NCBI RefSeq assembly: GCF_003070885.1
Contig: NZ_CP028913.1
Location: forward strand, 1,922,001-1,986,000
DNA: 64,000 bases
Direction of reading: 5' to 3'
Source of the DNA: Agromyces badenianii
GTDB lineage: Bacteria; Actinomycetota; Actinomycetes; Actinomycetales; Microbacteriaceae
Shown here piece after piece: positions 37,658 to 45,960 of the stretch. A model generated the notes under the pieces. The model was not told the origin of the DNA. It did not search any database and saw only the letters and a program-made list of their open reading frames with translations. Each line of letters opens with the position of its first letter. Position 1 is the stretch's first letter. Made by a program: the position numbers and the translations under genes.

Positions 37658-38257
37658 CTATCGGGTGGGGCGGCTGTCGGCCGTCAGCAGGAGTTCGGAG
37701 AGCACGGAGATGAGGGCCTCGCGCACGTCGCCGTCGGCGACCTTCTGCTCGTCGTCGAGGAAGGTGGCACCGGCGACGAGCGTGTACGTCGCGCCGGCGA
37801 GCGCGACGCCGAAGCGCATCTGCTCGGCGAGCGGGGCGTCGTCGTCGCAGATCGAGTCGGCGAGTCCCCGGATGGCGGTGTTGGCGCGCTCGATCACCGG
37901 CAGCCCGCGCAGCGACTGGCCCTGGTTCACGAAGGTGTGCACCGCGAGCCGGTTGCCGAGCAGGAAGTCGACGAAGCTCTCGATGAAGGTCGCGCGCGCG
38001 GCCCCGGTGCGGCCGCCCGCCACGAAGTCGCCGAGCAGCGTCTCGAGCAGGTCGATGGCGGGGCCGATGGCGGCCTCGAGCAGCGCCTCCTTGGAGGCGT
38101 AGTGGTAGAGCACGCTCGACTTCGAGTAGCCGGCGTGGTCGGCGATCTGCTGCAGTGAACTCGCGGCGAAGCCGACGGTCGCGAACTGCTCGAGGGCGGC
38201 CTGGCGCAGTTCGTCGCTGGCGCGCACGCGGGACGGCATGGATGCTTCGGTGGGCAT
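37658..38257 (-). CDS. TetR-family regulator of the MMPL-YhgE operon
   Basis: A 199-residue TetR regulator. The HTH is SLQQIADHAGYSKSSVLYHY at about 39-58 in a standard N-terminal domain. It is the first gene of the unit with MMPL and YhgE. Two operator-like sequences lie right upstream (38272-38304), so it should repress its own operon. ATG at 38257 starts close to a GGAAGC with very short spacing; ATG at 38239 would lose 6 residues and is a fair alternative. Confidence 0.9.
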   Translation of the reverse strand: MPTEASMPSRVRASDELRQAALEQFATVGFAASSLQQIADHAGYSKSSVLYHYASKEALLEAAIGPAIDLLETLLGDFVAGGRTGAARATFIESFVDFLLGNRLAVHTFVNQGQSLRGLPVIERANTAIRGLADSICDDDAPLAEQMRFGVALAGATYTLVAGATFLDDEQKVADGDVREALISVLSELLLTADSRPTR

Positions 38258-38271
38258 GCTTCCACGGTAAT

Positions 38272-38304
38272 TGACCGATCGGTCAGCTTCTGCACGATCG
38301 GTCA
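38272..38304. promoter_or_regulatory. Twin TetR operators
   Basis: A perfect 14-bp palindrome TGACCGATCGGTCA (38272-38285) is followed 19 bases on by an imperfect second copy, TGCACGATCGGTCA (38291-38304). They lie just upstream of the TetR start. The sequence is of the TGACCGNNCGGTCA type often bound by TetR dimers. The start is 14 bases away, so the sites probably overlap the promoter. Confidence 0.65.
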
Positions 38305-38354
38305 GATTCACGGATGTCTCACAGGCCGGCGAAGCCAGAGGGTAGCGTTGCGAC

Positions 38355-38543
38355 ATGCGCAAGTACCTCTTCAGCGGAGCCGTGATCAGCGCCGTCATCA
38401 GCGGCATCGGCGTGGCGAGGGCCACGGCAGCCGGACCTCGAGATTGGCGCCTGCTGCTCATGTGGGTGTCGTGGGCGGCGAGCCTCGCAATCGCGATCGG
38501 CACGGTCGCCGAACAGACCAGGAACCCCGAACTCGGCGAATAA
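38355..38543 (+). CDS. Small hypothetical membrane protein
   Basis: A 62-residue protein with two hydrophobic segments (about 5-23 and 33-50) joined by a GPRDWR loop. The GPRDWRLLLMWVSWA pattern is one I recall from small uncharacterised Microbacteriaceae proteins. The ATG at 38355 has only a weak SD. It is divergent from the TetR gene across about 97 bases and may share its operator region. Confidence 0.62.
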   Translation: MRKYLFSGAVISAVISGIGVARATAAGPRDWRLLLMWVSWAASLAIAIGTVAEQTRNPELGE

Positions 38544-38643
38544 CGAGGCCGCGCCGCTGTTGCGCGGCGTGTCATTCGCAATCCGCTGCGTGGTGCCCGA
38601 AACTGGACGAACACCCGAGACGACCTCACGAGAGGGGCCACCG

Positions 38644-39105
38644 ATGTTCCGCCGCTGGCGCCGTGCACGGCTTGCCGCCCAGGCCTCCGCCCATGCTGCC
38701 GCCCCGACGCCGCGTCCTTCGGCGGCCGATCTCCGCGGCGAGCACATCTTCGAGCTGCTGAACGCGAGGCTGTCGGAGTTCATCGGCCCCGGTGGCGGCT
38801 GGTCGCTCGTGCGCAAGTCCGACGGTGACACCGACCGCATCTTCCACGCGATGCTCACCCACCAGATCGCGTCGGAACTCACCCGGGCCATCCTCGACGA
38901 ACGCGATTCCGTCGCCGTCGTGGTGCCCGCCGGTGAAGAGACCCTCGCCCTCGGTTGGGAGCCCGCGCCCCTCATCGTCTGGGCCGACCCCGTCGAGGCA
39001 GCCGCCCCGGTCGATGAGCCCGTGGCCGAGGCATCCTCCGAGGTCGAGGCCGCCGATCTGCCCACGATCGGCGCCGCCACCGCGCTCGAGGCCCGCGCAG
39101 CCTGA
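38644..39105 (+). CDS. Hypothetical soluble protein
   Basis: A 153-residue protein. A basic N-tail (MFRRWRRARLAAQ) leads to a region with IFELLNARLSEFIGPGGGWSLVRKSDGDTD and a C-terminal acidic Ala/Glu/Pro tail. ATG at 38644 has GAGAGGGG nearby. No membrane helix or signal peptide is seen and no family could be named. Codon bias is normal for the genome, so it is likely real. It sits in the same direction as its small neighbour and bioY. Confidence 0.65.
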   Translation: MFRRWRRARLAAQASAHAAAPTPRPSAADLRGEHIFELLNARLSEFIGPGGGWSLVRKSDGDTDRIFHAMLTHQIASELTRAILDERDSVAVVVPAGEETLALGWEPAPLIVWADPVEAAAPVDEPVAEASSEVEAADLPTIGAATALEARAA

Positions 39106-39162
39106 GCCGCCTTCGGTGCCGACCGGTCGGCACCGACGCCGCCGCTCCAAAATCGGCCGGTG

Positions 39163-39186
39163 ATTCTTGTACGGCCATTCGAGAAT
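39163..39186. promoter_or_regulatory. Imperfect inverted repeat upstream of bioY
   Basis: ATTCTTG (39163-39169) and CGAGAAT (39180-39186) form a 7-base imperfect palindrome (one mismatch) with a 10-base spacer, 67 bases before the bioY ATG. It could be a regulator site for the bio operon, but I see no match to a known BioR, BioQ or BirA site. Confidence 0.3.
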
Positions 39187-39253
39187 GCACTCCCCCGCTC
39201 CTCGTAGCGTGATTCCCGGGCAACCGCCCGCACGTCACGATGAGGGGAATCCG

Positions 39254-39928
39254 ATGAGCTCCGCCCGCAGCACCAGCCCGAGCGACACCGACGCGAACAC
39301 GCCGCTGCCCGCAGCGCGCCCGCGCCGCAACACCGCACGCGACCTCGCGCAGATCGCCGTCTTCGCGGCGCTCATCGCGGCGCTGGGCCTTCCGGGCGCG
39401 CTCAACATCGGCGGCGCCGCGGTGCCGATCACGTTCCAGACCCTCGGCGTGATGCTCGCGGGCGCCATCCTCGGGGCACGCAAGGGCGTGCTCTCCGTTA
39501 CGCTCTTCCTCACGCTCGTCGCGGTGGGCCTCCCGTTGCTCTCGGGCGGGCGCGGGGGCCTCGGCGTCTTCGTCGGCCCGTCCGTCGGGTACCTCATCGG
39601 TTGGCTGCTCGGCGCCGCCGTCATCGGCTGGGCGACGGCTCGGCTGCTTCCGCGGTACGCGATCGCGCCCGCGCTCGGATGGACCGCGCTCGGCGGCATC
39701 GTCGCGATCTACCTGATCGGAGTGCCCGTGTTCGCCGCGATCACCGGCACGCCCCTCGGCGCCGCACTGCTCGGCTCCACGGTGTTCCTGCCGGGCGACA
39801 TCCTCAAGGTCGTCGTGACCGTGCTCGTCGCGAAGGGCGTGCACCGGGCGTGGCCCGGGCTGATCGAGTCGCGGCAGTGGCCGTGGGCGCGCCGTGCCGG
39901 CCAGACCGGTTCCGGCGAGACCGAGTGA
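39254..39928 (+). CDS. bioY: Biotin transporter substrate-binding protein BioY
   Basis: A 224-residue S-component of an ECF transporter with about six helices. It has the conserved N-terminal pattern GALNIGGAAVPITFQTLGVMLAGAILG (shortened: AVPITFQTLGVMLAG) and the loop GRGGLGVFVGPSVGYLIG. It binds biotin in the membrane and delivers it through the EcfA/EcfT motor encoded at the end of the operon. ATG at 39254 has GAGGGGAAT upstream. A 30-residue polar N-tail is longer than usual. First gene of a five-gene overlapping unit. Confidence 0.94.
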   Translation: MSSARSTSPSDTDANTPLPAARPRRNTARDLAQIAVFAALIAALGLPGALNIGGAAVPITFQTLGVMLAGAILGARKGVLSVTLFLTLVAVGLPLLSGGRGGLGVFVGPSVGYLIGWLLGAAVIGWATARLLPRYAIAPALGWTALGGIVAIYLIGVPVFAAITGTPLGAALLGSTVFLPGDILKVVVTVLVAKGVHRAWPGLIESRQWPWARRAGQTGSGETE

Positions 39929-41151
39929 GCGACTGGTTGCGGGGACGACGCGGCGCCCTCGCCCTCGCGTTCGGCGGCAGCGCCGTGCGCTACGGCGAGC
40001 TCGCCGACGCGGTCGCCGCGGCCGCGCTGCCGGGCGGCGACGGACTCGTCGCCTGCCCGGTCGGCACCGACCCCGTTCGACTCATCGCCGTCGTGCTCGC
40101 GTGCCTCGAACGCGGCCGCCCCGTGCTCGTCGGCGGTGACGCGGCCGATGCCGCCCGCATCTCGCCCGACCTGCCGGCCGGCACCGAGCTCACGATGCTC
40201 ACCTCCGGCTCGTCCGATCCGGCCGCCGCCCCTCGAGCGGTCGCCCGGACCAACGAGTCCTGGCTCGCCTCGGCGGCTCCGCTCGCCGACGTCGCCGGGC
40301 TCGTGGCGGACGACCGCGTCGCGGTGACCGGCCCGCTGCACGTCTCCATGCACCTGTACGCGGCGCTGCACGCGCTCTGGCTCGGCGCCGCGGTCGGCGA
40401 CGACGTGACCCGGGCGAGCGTCGTGCACGCGACCCCCACACGCTTCACCCGGATCGTCGAGGGGCGGCAGGTGCCGCCGTCGGCGATCGTCGCGGGGGCG
40501 GCGATGAGCGATGCCCTTCGTGCGCAGGCGGCTCGGCGCGGCATCCGGGTGACCGAGTACTACGGCGCTGCAGAGCTCTCGTTCGTGGCCGCCGGGCGCG
40601 GCCCCTCGCTCTCGCCCTTCCCGGGCGTCGAGGTCGAGCTGCGCCCCGTCGCATCGGGCCGGGAGCTCTGGGCGCGCTCCCCCTACCTCGCGCTCGGCGT
40701 CATCGGCGGCGGGATGCTTCGGCGCGACGACGACGGCTTCGCCACCGTCGGCGATCTCGCCGAGCCCGTCGGCACCGACGCCTTCCGCATCGCCGGGCGC
40801 GGCGACGCCGCCATCACCACCGCCGGCGCGACGGTGCTCGCCGAGGCCGTCGAGTCGCGTCTCGTCGGGCTGCCGGGGGTGGCTGCGGCCGCCGTGATCG
40901 GCGAACCGCACGAACTGCTCGGCGAGCGGGTCGTCGCGGTCGTCGAACTCGACGGCACCGCGGATGCCTCCACTGTCGTCGCGGCCGCACGGGCGAGTCT
41001 TCCCGCGGCCGAACTGCCGCGCCGTTGGTTCGTGCAAGCCGTGCCGAGAACCGTCTCGGGCAAGCCCGCGCGCGGACTGCTCCGCGCTGCGCTCGCGTCG
41101 GGCACGCTCGGGCCGGAGCATCCTTCCGTCTCCGATCGGGGCGTGTCGTGA
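39925..41151 (+). CDS. AMP-binding (acyl-CoA synthetase-like) enzyme of the biotin operon
   Basis: A 408-residue adenylate-forming enzyme, shorter than the usual 500. The ATP loop appears as TSGSSDPAAAPRAV (93-106) where family members have TSGTTGxPKxV, so the lysine is arginine. The acyl/ATP site has EYYGAAELSF, the hinge has TVGDLAEP and the catalytic-lysine region is RTVSGKPARG. It should make an acyl-CoA through an acyl-AMP. GTG at 39925 overlaps the bioY stop. With the thiolase after it, it probably handles a biotin precursor such as a pimelate derivative, but the substrate is unknown. Confidence 0.8.
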   Translation: MSDWLRGRRGALALAFGGSAVRYGELADAVAAAALPGGDGLVACPVGTDPVRLIAVVLACLERGRPVLVGGDAADAARISPDLPAGTELTMLTSGSSDPAAAPRAVARTNESWLASAAPLADVAGLVADDRVAVTGPLHVSMHLYAALHALWLGAAVGDDVTRASVVHATPTRFTRIVEGRQVPPSAIVAGAAMSDALRAQAARRGIRVTEYYGAAELSFVAAGRGPSLSPFPGVEVELRPVASGRELWARSPYLALGVIGGGMLRRDDDGFATVGDLAEPVGTDAFRIAGRGDAAITTAGATVLAEAVESRLVGLPGVAAAAVIGEPHELLGERVVAVVELDGTADASTVVAAARASLPAAELPRRWFVQAVPRTVSGKPARGLLRAALASGTLGPEHPSVSDRGVS

Positions 41152-42365
41152 CGGCCGCCCTCGACACCCGCTCGGCACCCGTCATCGTCGCACCGCGGCG
41201 CACCGCGATCGGCACGGCCGGGCGCGGCTTCGCCGCGCACACGGTCGACGCCCTCGCCGCCCCCGTGCTCGCCGAGGTGGCACGCACCGTCGCCGCGAGC
41301 GGGCTGGCGATCGACGACGTCGTGCTCGGCAACTGCATGGGGCCGGGCGGCGATGTCGCCCGCATCGCGGCGCTACGGGCCGGACTCGGAGCGTCGGTAC
41401 CCGGCGTCACCGTCGACCGGCAGTGCGGTTCTGGTCTCGACGCCGTCATGCAGGCCGCCGCTCGTGTGAAGGCCGGCGACGGCGAACTGCTCATCGCCGG
41501 CGGAGCCGAGTCCGCCTCGACGGCCCCGCACCGCTCGTGGCCGCTCTCGGGTGAGCGGTATTCGCGAGCCCCCTTCGCACCGGCCGGGTTCTCCGACCCC
41601 GAGATGGGTCCCGCGGCAGACCGGCTCGCCGCGGTCCTCGGCATCTCCCGCGAGCGGCAGGATGGCTGGGCGGCCCGCTCGCATGCGCGCGCGGCCGCGG
41701 CGCAATCGAGCGGGGTCTTCGATGGCGAGATCGTCGACGTCGACGGCATCTCGCGAGACGATCGACCGCGCGCCTCGATGGATCTCGCCCGGCTCGCGCG
41801 GTTCGCGCCGGCGTTCCCGCTCGTCGGCGAGCCTGCCGAAGGTGACCCCACCGGCTCCCGCGGCGCGGCCGGCACGGCCGGCTCCCGCGGCGCGGCCGGC
41901 ACGGTCACCGCGGGCAACTCCTGCGGCTTCTCCGACGGCGCTGCGGCGATGGCCGTGACGACGGCGCGAGTGGCGCGCGAGCTCGCGCTGCCGTCGCTCC
42001 GGGTGCTGACCACCGCGGTCGCGGGGAGCGACCCGGCACTGCCCGGTCTCGGCGCTGCGCCCGCCGCGCGCCTCGCCCTCGCCCGCGCGGGCCTCGCGCC
42101 GAGCGAGCTCGGGTTCGTCGAGATCACCGAGGCATTCGCCGCGCAGCTCCTCGCCGTGAGCGACGAGCTCGGACTCGACGAGTCGGTGATCTCGGCCGAC
42201 GGCGGCGCCATCGCGCTCGGGCATCCGTGGGGCGCATCGGGCGCCGTACTGCTCGTGCGGCTCGCCGCGCGCATGTTCGCAGCCGATGACGATCGACCCG
42301 GCCTCGCCGCGTGCTCGATCGGCGGCGGCCAGGGCATCGCCATGATCGTGGAGCGCGCCTCATGA
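41148..42365 (+). CDS. Thiolase-family acyltransferase of the biotin operon
   Basis: A 405-residue thiolase. The acylated Cys lies in VDRQCGSGLDAV (C93), the His in GGAIALGHPWGASGA and the second Cys in CSIGGGQGIA, so the catalytic set is complete. Just before the conserved TVTAGN there is an insertion of 9-residue repeats GSRGAAGTA/GSRGAAGTV from a 27-bp tandem repeat (41853-41906). Thiolases condense or cleave acyl-CoA chains, which would fit a role in making a pimeloyl-type chain. GTG at 41148 overlaps the ligase stop, and its own stop overlaps the next ATG. Confidence 0.85.
   Translation: MTAALDTRSAPVIVAPRRTAIGTAGRGFAAHTVDALAAPVLAEVARTVAASGLAIDDVVLGNCMGPGGDVARIAALRAGLGASVPGVTVDRQCGSGLDAVMQAAARVKAGDGELLIAGGAESASTAPHRSWPLSGERYSRAPFAPAGFSDPEMGPAADRLAAVLGISRERQDGWAARSHARAAAAQSSGVFDGEIVDVDGISRDDRPRASMDLARLARFAPAFPLVGEPAEGDPTGSRGAAGTAGSRGAAGTVTAGNSCGFSDGAAAMAVTTARVARELALPSLRVLTTAVAGSDPALPGLGAAPAARLALARAGLAPSELGFVEITEAFAAQLLAVSDELGLDESVISADGGAIALGHPWGASGAVLLVRLAARMFAADDDRPGLAACSIGGGQGIAMIVERAS
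41853..41906 (+). repeat. 27-bp in-frame tandem repeat in the thiolase gene
   Basis: Two copies of a 27-base unit starting GGCTCCCGCGGCGCGGCCGG lie head to tail and code for 9 residues each. It adds a flexible Gly/Ala/Ser loop to an otherwise standard enzyme. Confidence 0.8.
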
Positions 42366-43051
42366 CCGACATCGTGTTCGACCACGTCAGCCACGACTTC
42401 GGCGCCGAACGGGTCGTCGACGACGTCTCGCTCGTGCTCGGGGAGCATCGCATCGGCATCGTCGGTGCGAACGGTTCGGGCAAGTCGACGCTCGCCCGCA
42501 TGATCAACGGCCTCGTGACGCCGACGGCCGGCCGGGTCTCGGTCGGCGGTCTCGACCTCGCCCGCCACGCGCGCGAGGTGCGCCGCACCGTCGGCTTCGT
42601 GTTCACGAACGCCGACAATCAGATCGTCATGCCCACGGTGCGCGAGGACGTCGCGTTCACCCTGCGCCGGCACAAGCTCGATCGAGCGGATGCCGCGGCG
42701 CGCGTCGATGCGGCGCTGCACCGTTTCGGGCTCGTCGAGCTGGCCGATCGGCCGGCGCATCGCCTCTCGGGCGGCCAGAAGCAGCTGCTGGCCCTCGCCT
42801 CGGTGCTCGTCGCCGAGCCGGCGGTCATCGTGGCCGACGAACCGACGACACTGCTCGACGCACGGAACGCCAGGCTCGTCGGCGAGCACTTCGCCGAATT
42901 GCCTCAGCAGCTCATCGTCGTGAGCCATCAGCTCGAACTGCTCGACGGGTTCGACCGTGTCATCGTCATGGAGGCGGGCCAGGTCGTCGCCGACGACCGG
43001 CCCGAGCCCGCGCTCGACGCCTATCGCGCGCTCATCGGAAGCCCGCGATGA
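42362..43051 (+). CDS. bioM: ECF transporter ATPase BioM
   Basis: A 229-residue ABC ATPase of the EcfA type. Walker A GANGSGKST is at 35-43, the Q-loop region is FVFTNADNQIV (typical of Ecf ATPases), the signature LSGGQKQL and Walker B VIVADEPTT. It powers biotin uptake through BioY and BioN. The ATG overlaps the thiolase stop, and the bioN start overlaps its own stop by 4 bases. Confidence 0.94.
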   Translation: MTDIVFDHVSHDFGAERVVDDVSLVLGEHRIGIVGANGSGKSTLARMINGLVTPTAGRVSVGGLDLARHAREVRRTVGFVFTNADNQIVMPTVREDVAFTLRRHKLDRADAAARVDAALHRFGLVELADRPAHRLSGGQKQLLALASVLVAEPAVIVADEPTTLLDARNARLVGEHFAELPQQLIVVSHQLELLDGFDRVIVMEAGQVVADDRPEPALDAYRALIGSPR

Positions 43052-43641
43052 TCGGCGTCTTCCATCCGGGCCACTCGCTCGTGCACCGCGCACCGGCGCT
43101 TCCGAAGCTCGGTCTCCTCGCCGTGCTCGTCACCGCCATCGCCGTGCAGAGTTCACTCGTGGCGCTCTCCGTGGCCACCGGGCTCGTGGCCATCCTGTTC
43201 CTCGTCGCCTGGCTGCCGTTCGCGCTCGTCTGGCGCCAGATCGTGCCGATCCTCTGGCTGCTCGCCTTCGCGGTGCCCGTGCAGGTGCTCTTCGGCGGGT
43301 GGGAGGCCGCGGCGACGATGGCGGTGCGCCTCGTGCTCGCCGTGGCCCTCGCCGCGCTCTACACGCTGACGACGCCCGTCTCGGCGACCCTCGATGCGAT
43401 GCAGACGTTGCTGCGGCCGTTCCACCGCTGGATCGACGCCGATCGCGTGGGTCTCACGCTCGCGCTCACGATCCGCTGCGTGCCGCTCCTCGCCGAGATC
43501 GTGCGCGAGGTGCTCGAGGCCAGGAAGGCCCGCGGCGCGGAGGGCTCGCTGGTCGCGCTCGCCGTGCCGGTCATCGTGCGCGCGCTGCAGACCGCCGAGC
43601 ACCTCGGCGATGCGCTGACCGCCCGCGGCTTCGACGACTGA
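43048..43641 (+). CDS. bioN: ECF transporter transmembrane protein BioN
   Basis: A 197-residue EcfT-family protein with four to five membrane helices. Two coupling motifs that contact the ATPases are present: EARKARG and ALTARGFDD. It starts HPGHSLVHRAPALPKL, typical of the T-component N-terminus. The smaller size matches BioN. Last gene of the bioY-ligase-thiolase-bioM-bioN operon. Confidence 0.92.
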   Translation: MIGVFHPGHSLVHRAPALPKLGLLAVLVTAIAVQSSLVALSVATGLVAILFLVAWLPFALVWRQIVPILWLLAFAVPVQVLFGGWEAAATMAVRLVLAVALAALYTLTTPVSATLDAMQTLLRPFHRWIDADRVGLTLALTIRCVPLLAEIVREVLEARKARGAEGSLVALAVPVIVRALQTAEHLGDALTARGFDD

Positions 43642-43700
43642 GCGAGCCGCGCCGCCGCTCGAGCCGGGATGCCGGCCGGAGTGACCGCGGCCGGGCAATG

Positions 43701-43735
43701 AAAAAGCCCCGAACCCGGCGAGAGGTTCGAGGCTT
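43701..43735 (-). terminator. Terminator of tRNA-Lys
   Basis: Stem of AAGCC(C)CGAACC (43704-43715) with GGTTCG(A)GGCTT (43724-43735), with one G-T pair. Leftward it runs into GGGGCTTTTTCATT, a clean T tract, so it ends the tRNA-Lys transcript. Confidence 0.72.
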
Positions 43736-43740
43736 GATCG

Positions 43741-43813
43741 TGCACCCCCTCGGACTTGAACCGAGAACCCACTGATTAAGAGTCAGTTGCTCTGCCGATT
43801 GAGCTAGAGGTGC
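43741..43813 (-). tRNA. tRNA-Lys (CTT)
   Basis: A 73-nt cloverleaf on the minus strand. Acceptor GCACCTC pairs with GGGGTGC (with one G-T pair), the anticodon stem CTGAC/ATCAG encloses a loop with CTT, and the T arm has GGTTCAAGTCC. The CCA end is not encoded. Confidence 0.95.
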
Positions 43814-44019
43814 GTGTGTTCACACGTTTCGGCCCGGATTTCTGACGACCCGAACCGAGGAACCACACTATCAGGAGAACCCGCTGTTGCACCAATCGAG
43901 GGGCGATCGGCGCGTCATCCGACCGATGCGACCCGGGTCGGCCGGTTCGCCTCCCGCCATGCGGCGCCGTGCGTCGGCCAGCCTTCGGCGGCCGAGTCGC
44001 CCGCGATAGCCTGAACGAC

Positions 44020-44904
44020 GTGACCGCCGACTCCGTCAACGACCTCGCCTCCGACCTCGGGCTCGCGCTCGAACTCGCCGAACTGGCCGACGCCGTCTCG
44101 CTCGCCCGCTTCCGGGCGGTCGACCTCGACGTGCAGACGAAGCCCGACCGCTCCCCCGTGACCGAGGCCGATCTCGCCGTCGAACGGGCCATTCGCGAGC
44201 GCATCGCCGCCGCTCGCCCTGGCGACGGCATCTACGGCGAGGAGTTCGGCGTCGAGGGCGACTCGGCACGGCAGTGGATCATCGACCCGATCGACGGCAC
44301 GGCCAACTTCCTGCGCGGCGTCCCCGTGTGGGGCACCCTCATCGCGCTCGCCGTCGACGGTGAGCCGGTCGTGGGCGTGGCTTCGTCTCCGGCGATGGGG
44401 CGCCGCTGGTGGGGAGCGAAGGGCTCGGGCGCATGGACGACCGCCTCGGCCGCCGAGGCCGGCGCGAGCGAGGCCGGCGCGAGCGAGGCCGGCACCACCG
44501 GCGGCGCGGATGCCCCGGCCGGCTCCGTTACGGGTGCGAGACGACTGCAGGTCTCCGGTGTCCGATCGCTCGCCGACGCATCCCTCAGCTTCCAGAGCCT
44601 CGCCCAGTGGCGCGATGCCGGTTACCTCGACCGTCTCCTCTCCCTCTCCGAGCTCGTCTGGCGCGAGCGGGCCTATGGCGACCTGTGGTCGTACATGCTG
44701 CTCGCCGAAGGACTCATCGACATCACGGGCGAGTTCGACGTGAAGCCCTACGACCTCGCGGCGCTCATCCCGATCGTGCAGGAGGCGGGCGGCCGGTTCA
44801 CCTCGATCACGGGCGAGCCGGGCCCGTGGCACGGCAGCGCGCTCGCGACGAACGGTCTCATCCACGACGAGGTGCTCGCGGCGGTCCGCGACGCATCGGC
44901 GTAG
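44020..44904 (+). CDS. Inositol monophosphatase-family phosphatase (possibly HisN)
   Basis: A 294-residue Mg2+-dependent phosphatase. Metal-binding boxes are GEEFG and WIIDPIDGTANF, then AYGDLWSYMLLAEG and the C-terminal EFDVKPYDLAALIPIVQEAGG. Substrates in this family include inositol phosphates and histidinol phosphate; the HisN form is common in actinobacteria. A low-complexity insertion of EAGAS repeats (44455-44495, 15-bp units) lies between boxes and is absent from most relatives. GTG at 44020 is preferred to ATG at 43969 because the domain starts right after it. The LLM gene follows by 8 bases. Confidence 0.87.
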   Translation: MTADSVNDLASDLGLALELAELADAVSLARFRAVDLDVQTKPDRSPVTEADLAVERAIRERIAAARPGDGIYGEEFGVEGDSARQWIIDPIDGTANFLRGVPVWGTLIALAVDGEPVVGVASSPAMGRRWWGAKGSGAWTTASAAEAGASEAGASEAGTTGGADAPAGSVTGARRLQVSGVRSLADASLSFQSLAQWRDAGYLDRLLSLSELVWRERAYGDLWSYMLLAEGLIDITGEFDVKPYDLAALIPIVQEAGGRFTSITGEPGPWHGSALATNGLIHDEVLAAVRDASA

Positions 44905-44912
44905 GCGCGGCC

Positions 44913-45845
44913 GTGGAACTCTGCATCTTCACCGAACCGCAGCAGGGCGCGAGCTACGACGACCAGCTCGCGCAGGCGCGCGCGACCGAACGCCTCGGGT
45001 TCGACGGGTGGTTCCGCTCCGACCACTACCTCGCGATGGGCGATGGCGACCCACTGCCGGGCCCCACCGACGCCTGGACCACCCTCGCCGGCCTGGCCCG
45101 CGAGACCCGAGGCATCCGGCTCGGCACCCTCGTCTCCTCGGCGACCTTCCGGCACCCGTCGGTGCTCGCGATCCAGGTCGCCCAGGTCGACGCGATGTCG
45201 GGCGGTCGGGTCGAGCTCGGCCTCGGCACCGGATGGTTCGCCGAGGAGCACGAGGCGTACGGCATCCCGTTCCCCGTTCAGCGGTTCGGCATGCTCGAGG
45301 AGCAGCTCGAGGTCGTGACGGGCCTCTGGACGACGCCGCTCGGCCGGCACTACGACTTCACCGGCGAGCACTACCGACTCGTGCAGTCGCCGGCCCTGCC
45401 GAAGCCCGTTCAGGCCCCGCTGCCGATCATCGTCGGCGGTGCCGGCCCGCGACGCACACCCGCCATCGCCGCGCGGTTCGCGAGCGAGTACAACATCGGC
45501 TTCCGCGACGAGTCGATCATCGCGGCATCCTTCGACCGGGTTCGGCGAGCGTGCGACGAGATCGGGCGCGACCCGGGCTCCCTGCGCACGAGCGTCGCAC
45601 TGCCCACGGTCGTCGCGACCTCCGACGCCGACTACCTGCGCCGCCTCGACGCCATCGGCGCCGACCCCGACACGTTCGCCGAGATCAACATCGCCGGCTC
45701 ACCGGCCGCGGCAGTCGACAAGCTCCTGCGCCTGCGCGAACTCGGCGCCGATCGCGTCTACCTGCAACTCGTGGACCTGCGTGACCTCGATCACCTCGAG
45801 CTGATCGCCGCCGAGGTGCTGCCGCACCTGCCGCACCTGCCGTAA
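44913..45845 (+). CDS. LLM-class flavin/F420-dependent oxidoreductase
   Basis: A 310-residue luciferase-like TIM-barrel enzyme. It opens ELCIFTEPQQG and continues with ERLGFDGWFRSDHYL, TRGIRLGTLVSSATFRHP and GRVELGLGTGWFAEEHEAYGIPF, hallmarks of the F420-binding LLM group. Actinobacteria make F420, so that cofactor is probable. GTG at 44913 follows the phosphatase by 8 bases. Substrate unknown. Confidence 0.88.
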   Translation: MELCIFTEPQQGASYDDQLAQARATERLGFDGWFRSDHYLAMGDGDPLPGPTDAWTTLAGLARETRGIRLGTLVSSATFRHPSVLAIQVAQVDAMSGGRVELGLGTGWFAEEHEAYGIPFPVQRFGMLEEQLEVVTGLWTTPLGRHYDFTGEHYRLVQSPALPKPVQAPLPIIVGGAGPRRTPAIAARFASEYNIGFRDESIIAASFDRVRRACDEIGRDPGSLRTSVALPTVVATSDADYLRRLDAIGADPDTFAEINIAGSPAAAVDKLLRLRELGADRVYLQLVDLRDLDHLELIAAEVLPHLPHLP

Positions 45846-45960
45846 CGGCCGAGCGGTGCGTTCGCCGGCCCCGCTATGCTGACACCGAATCCGGGTGCGG
45901 CTGGGCGCCGGCGCATGGCGCGCGGCTCGTGAGCTTCGATCCCGAACCGAGAGGCCCCCA

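Noticed and set aside
35487..38102. An 871-codon plus-strand frame opposite the MMPL gene
   Set aside because: Same antisense artefact; Asp/Glu/Arg/His-rich throughout, with no recognisable domain.
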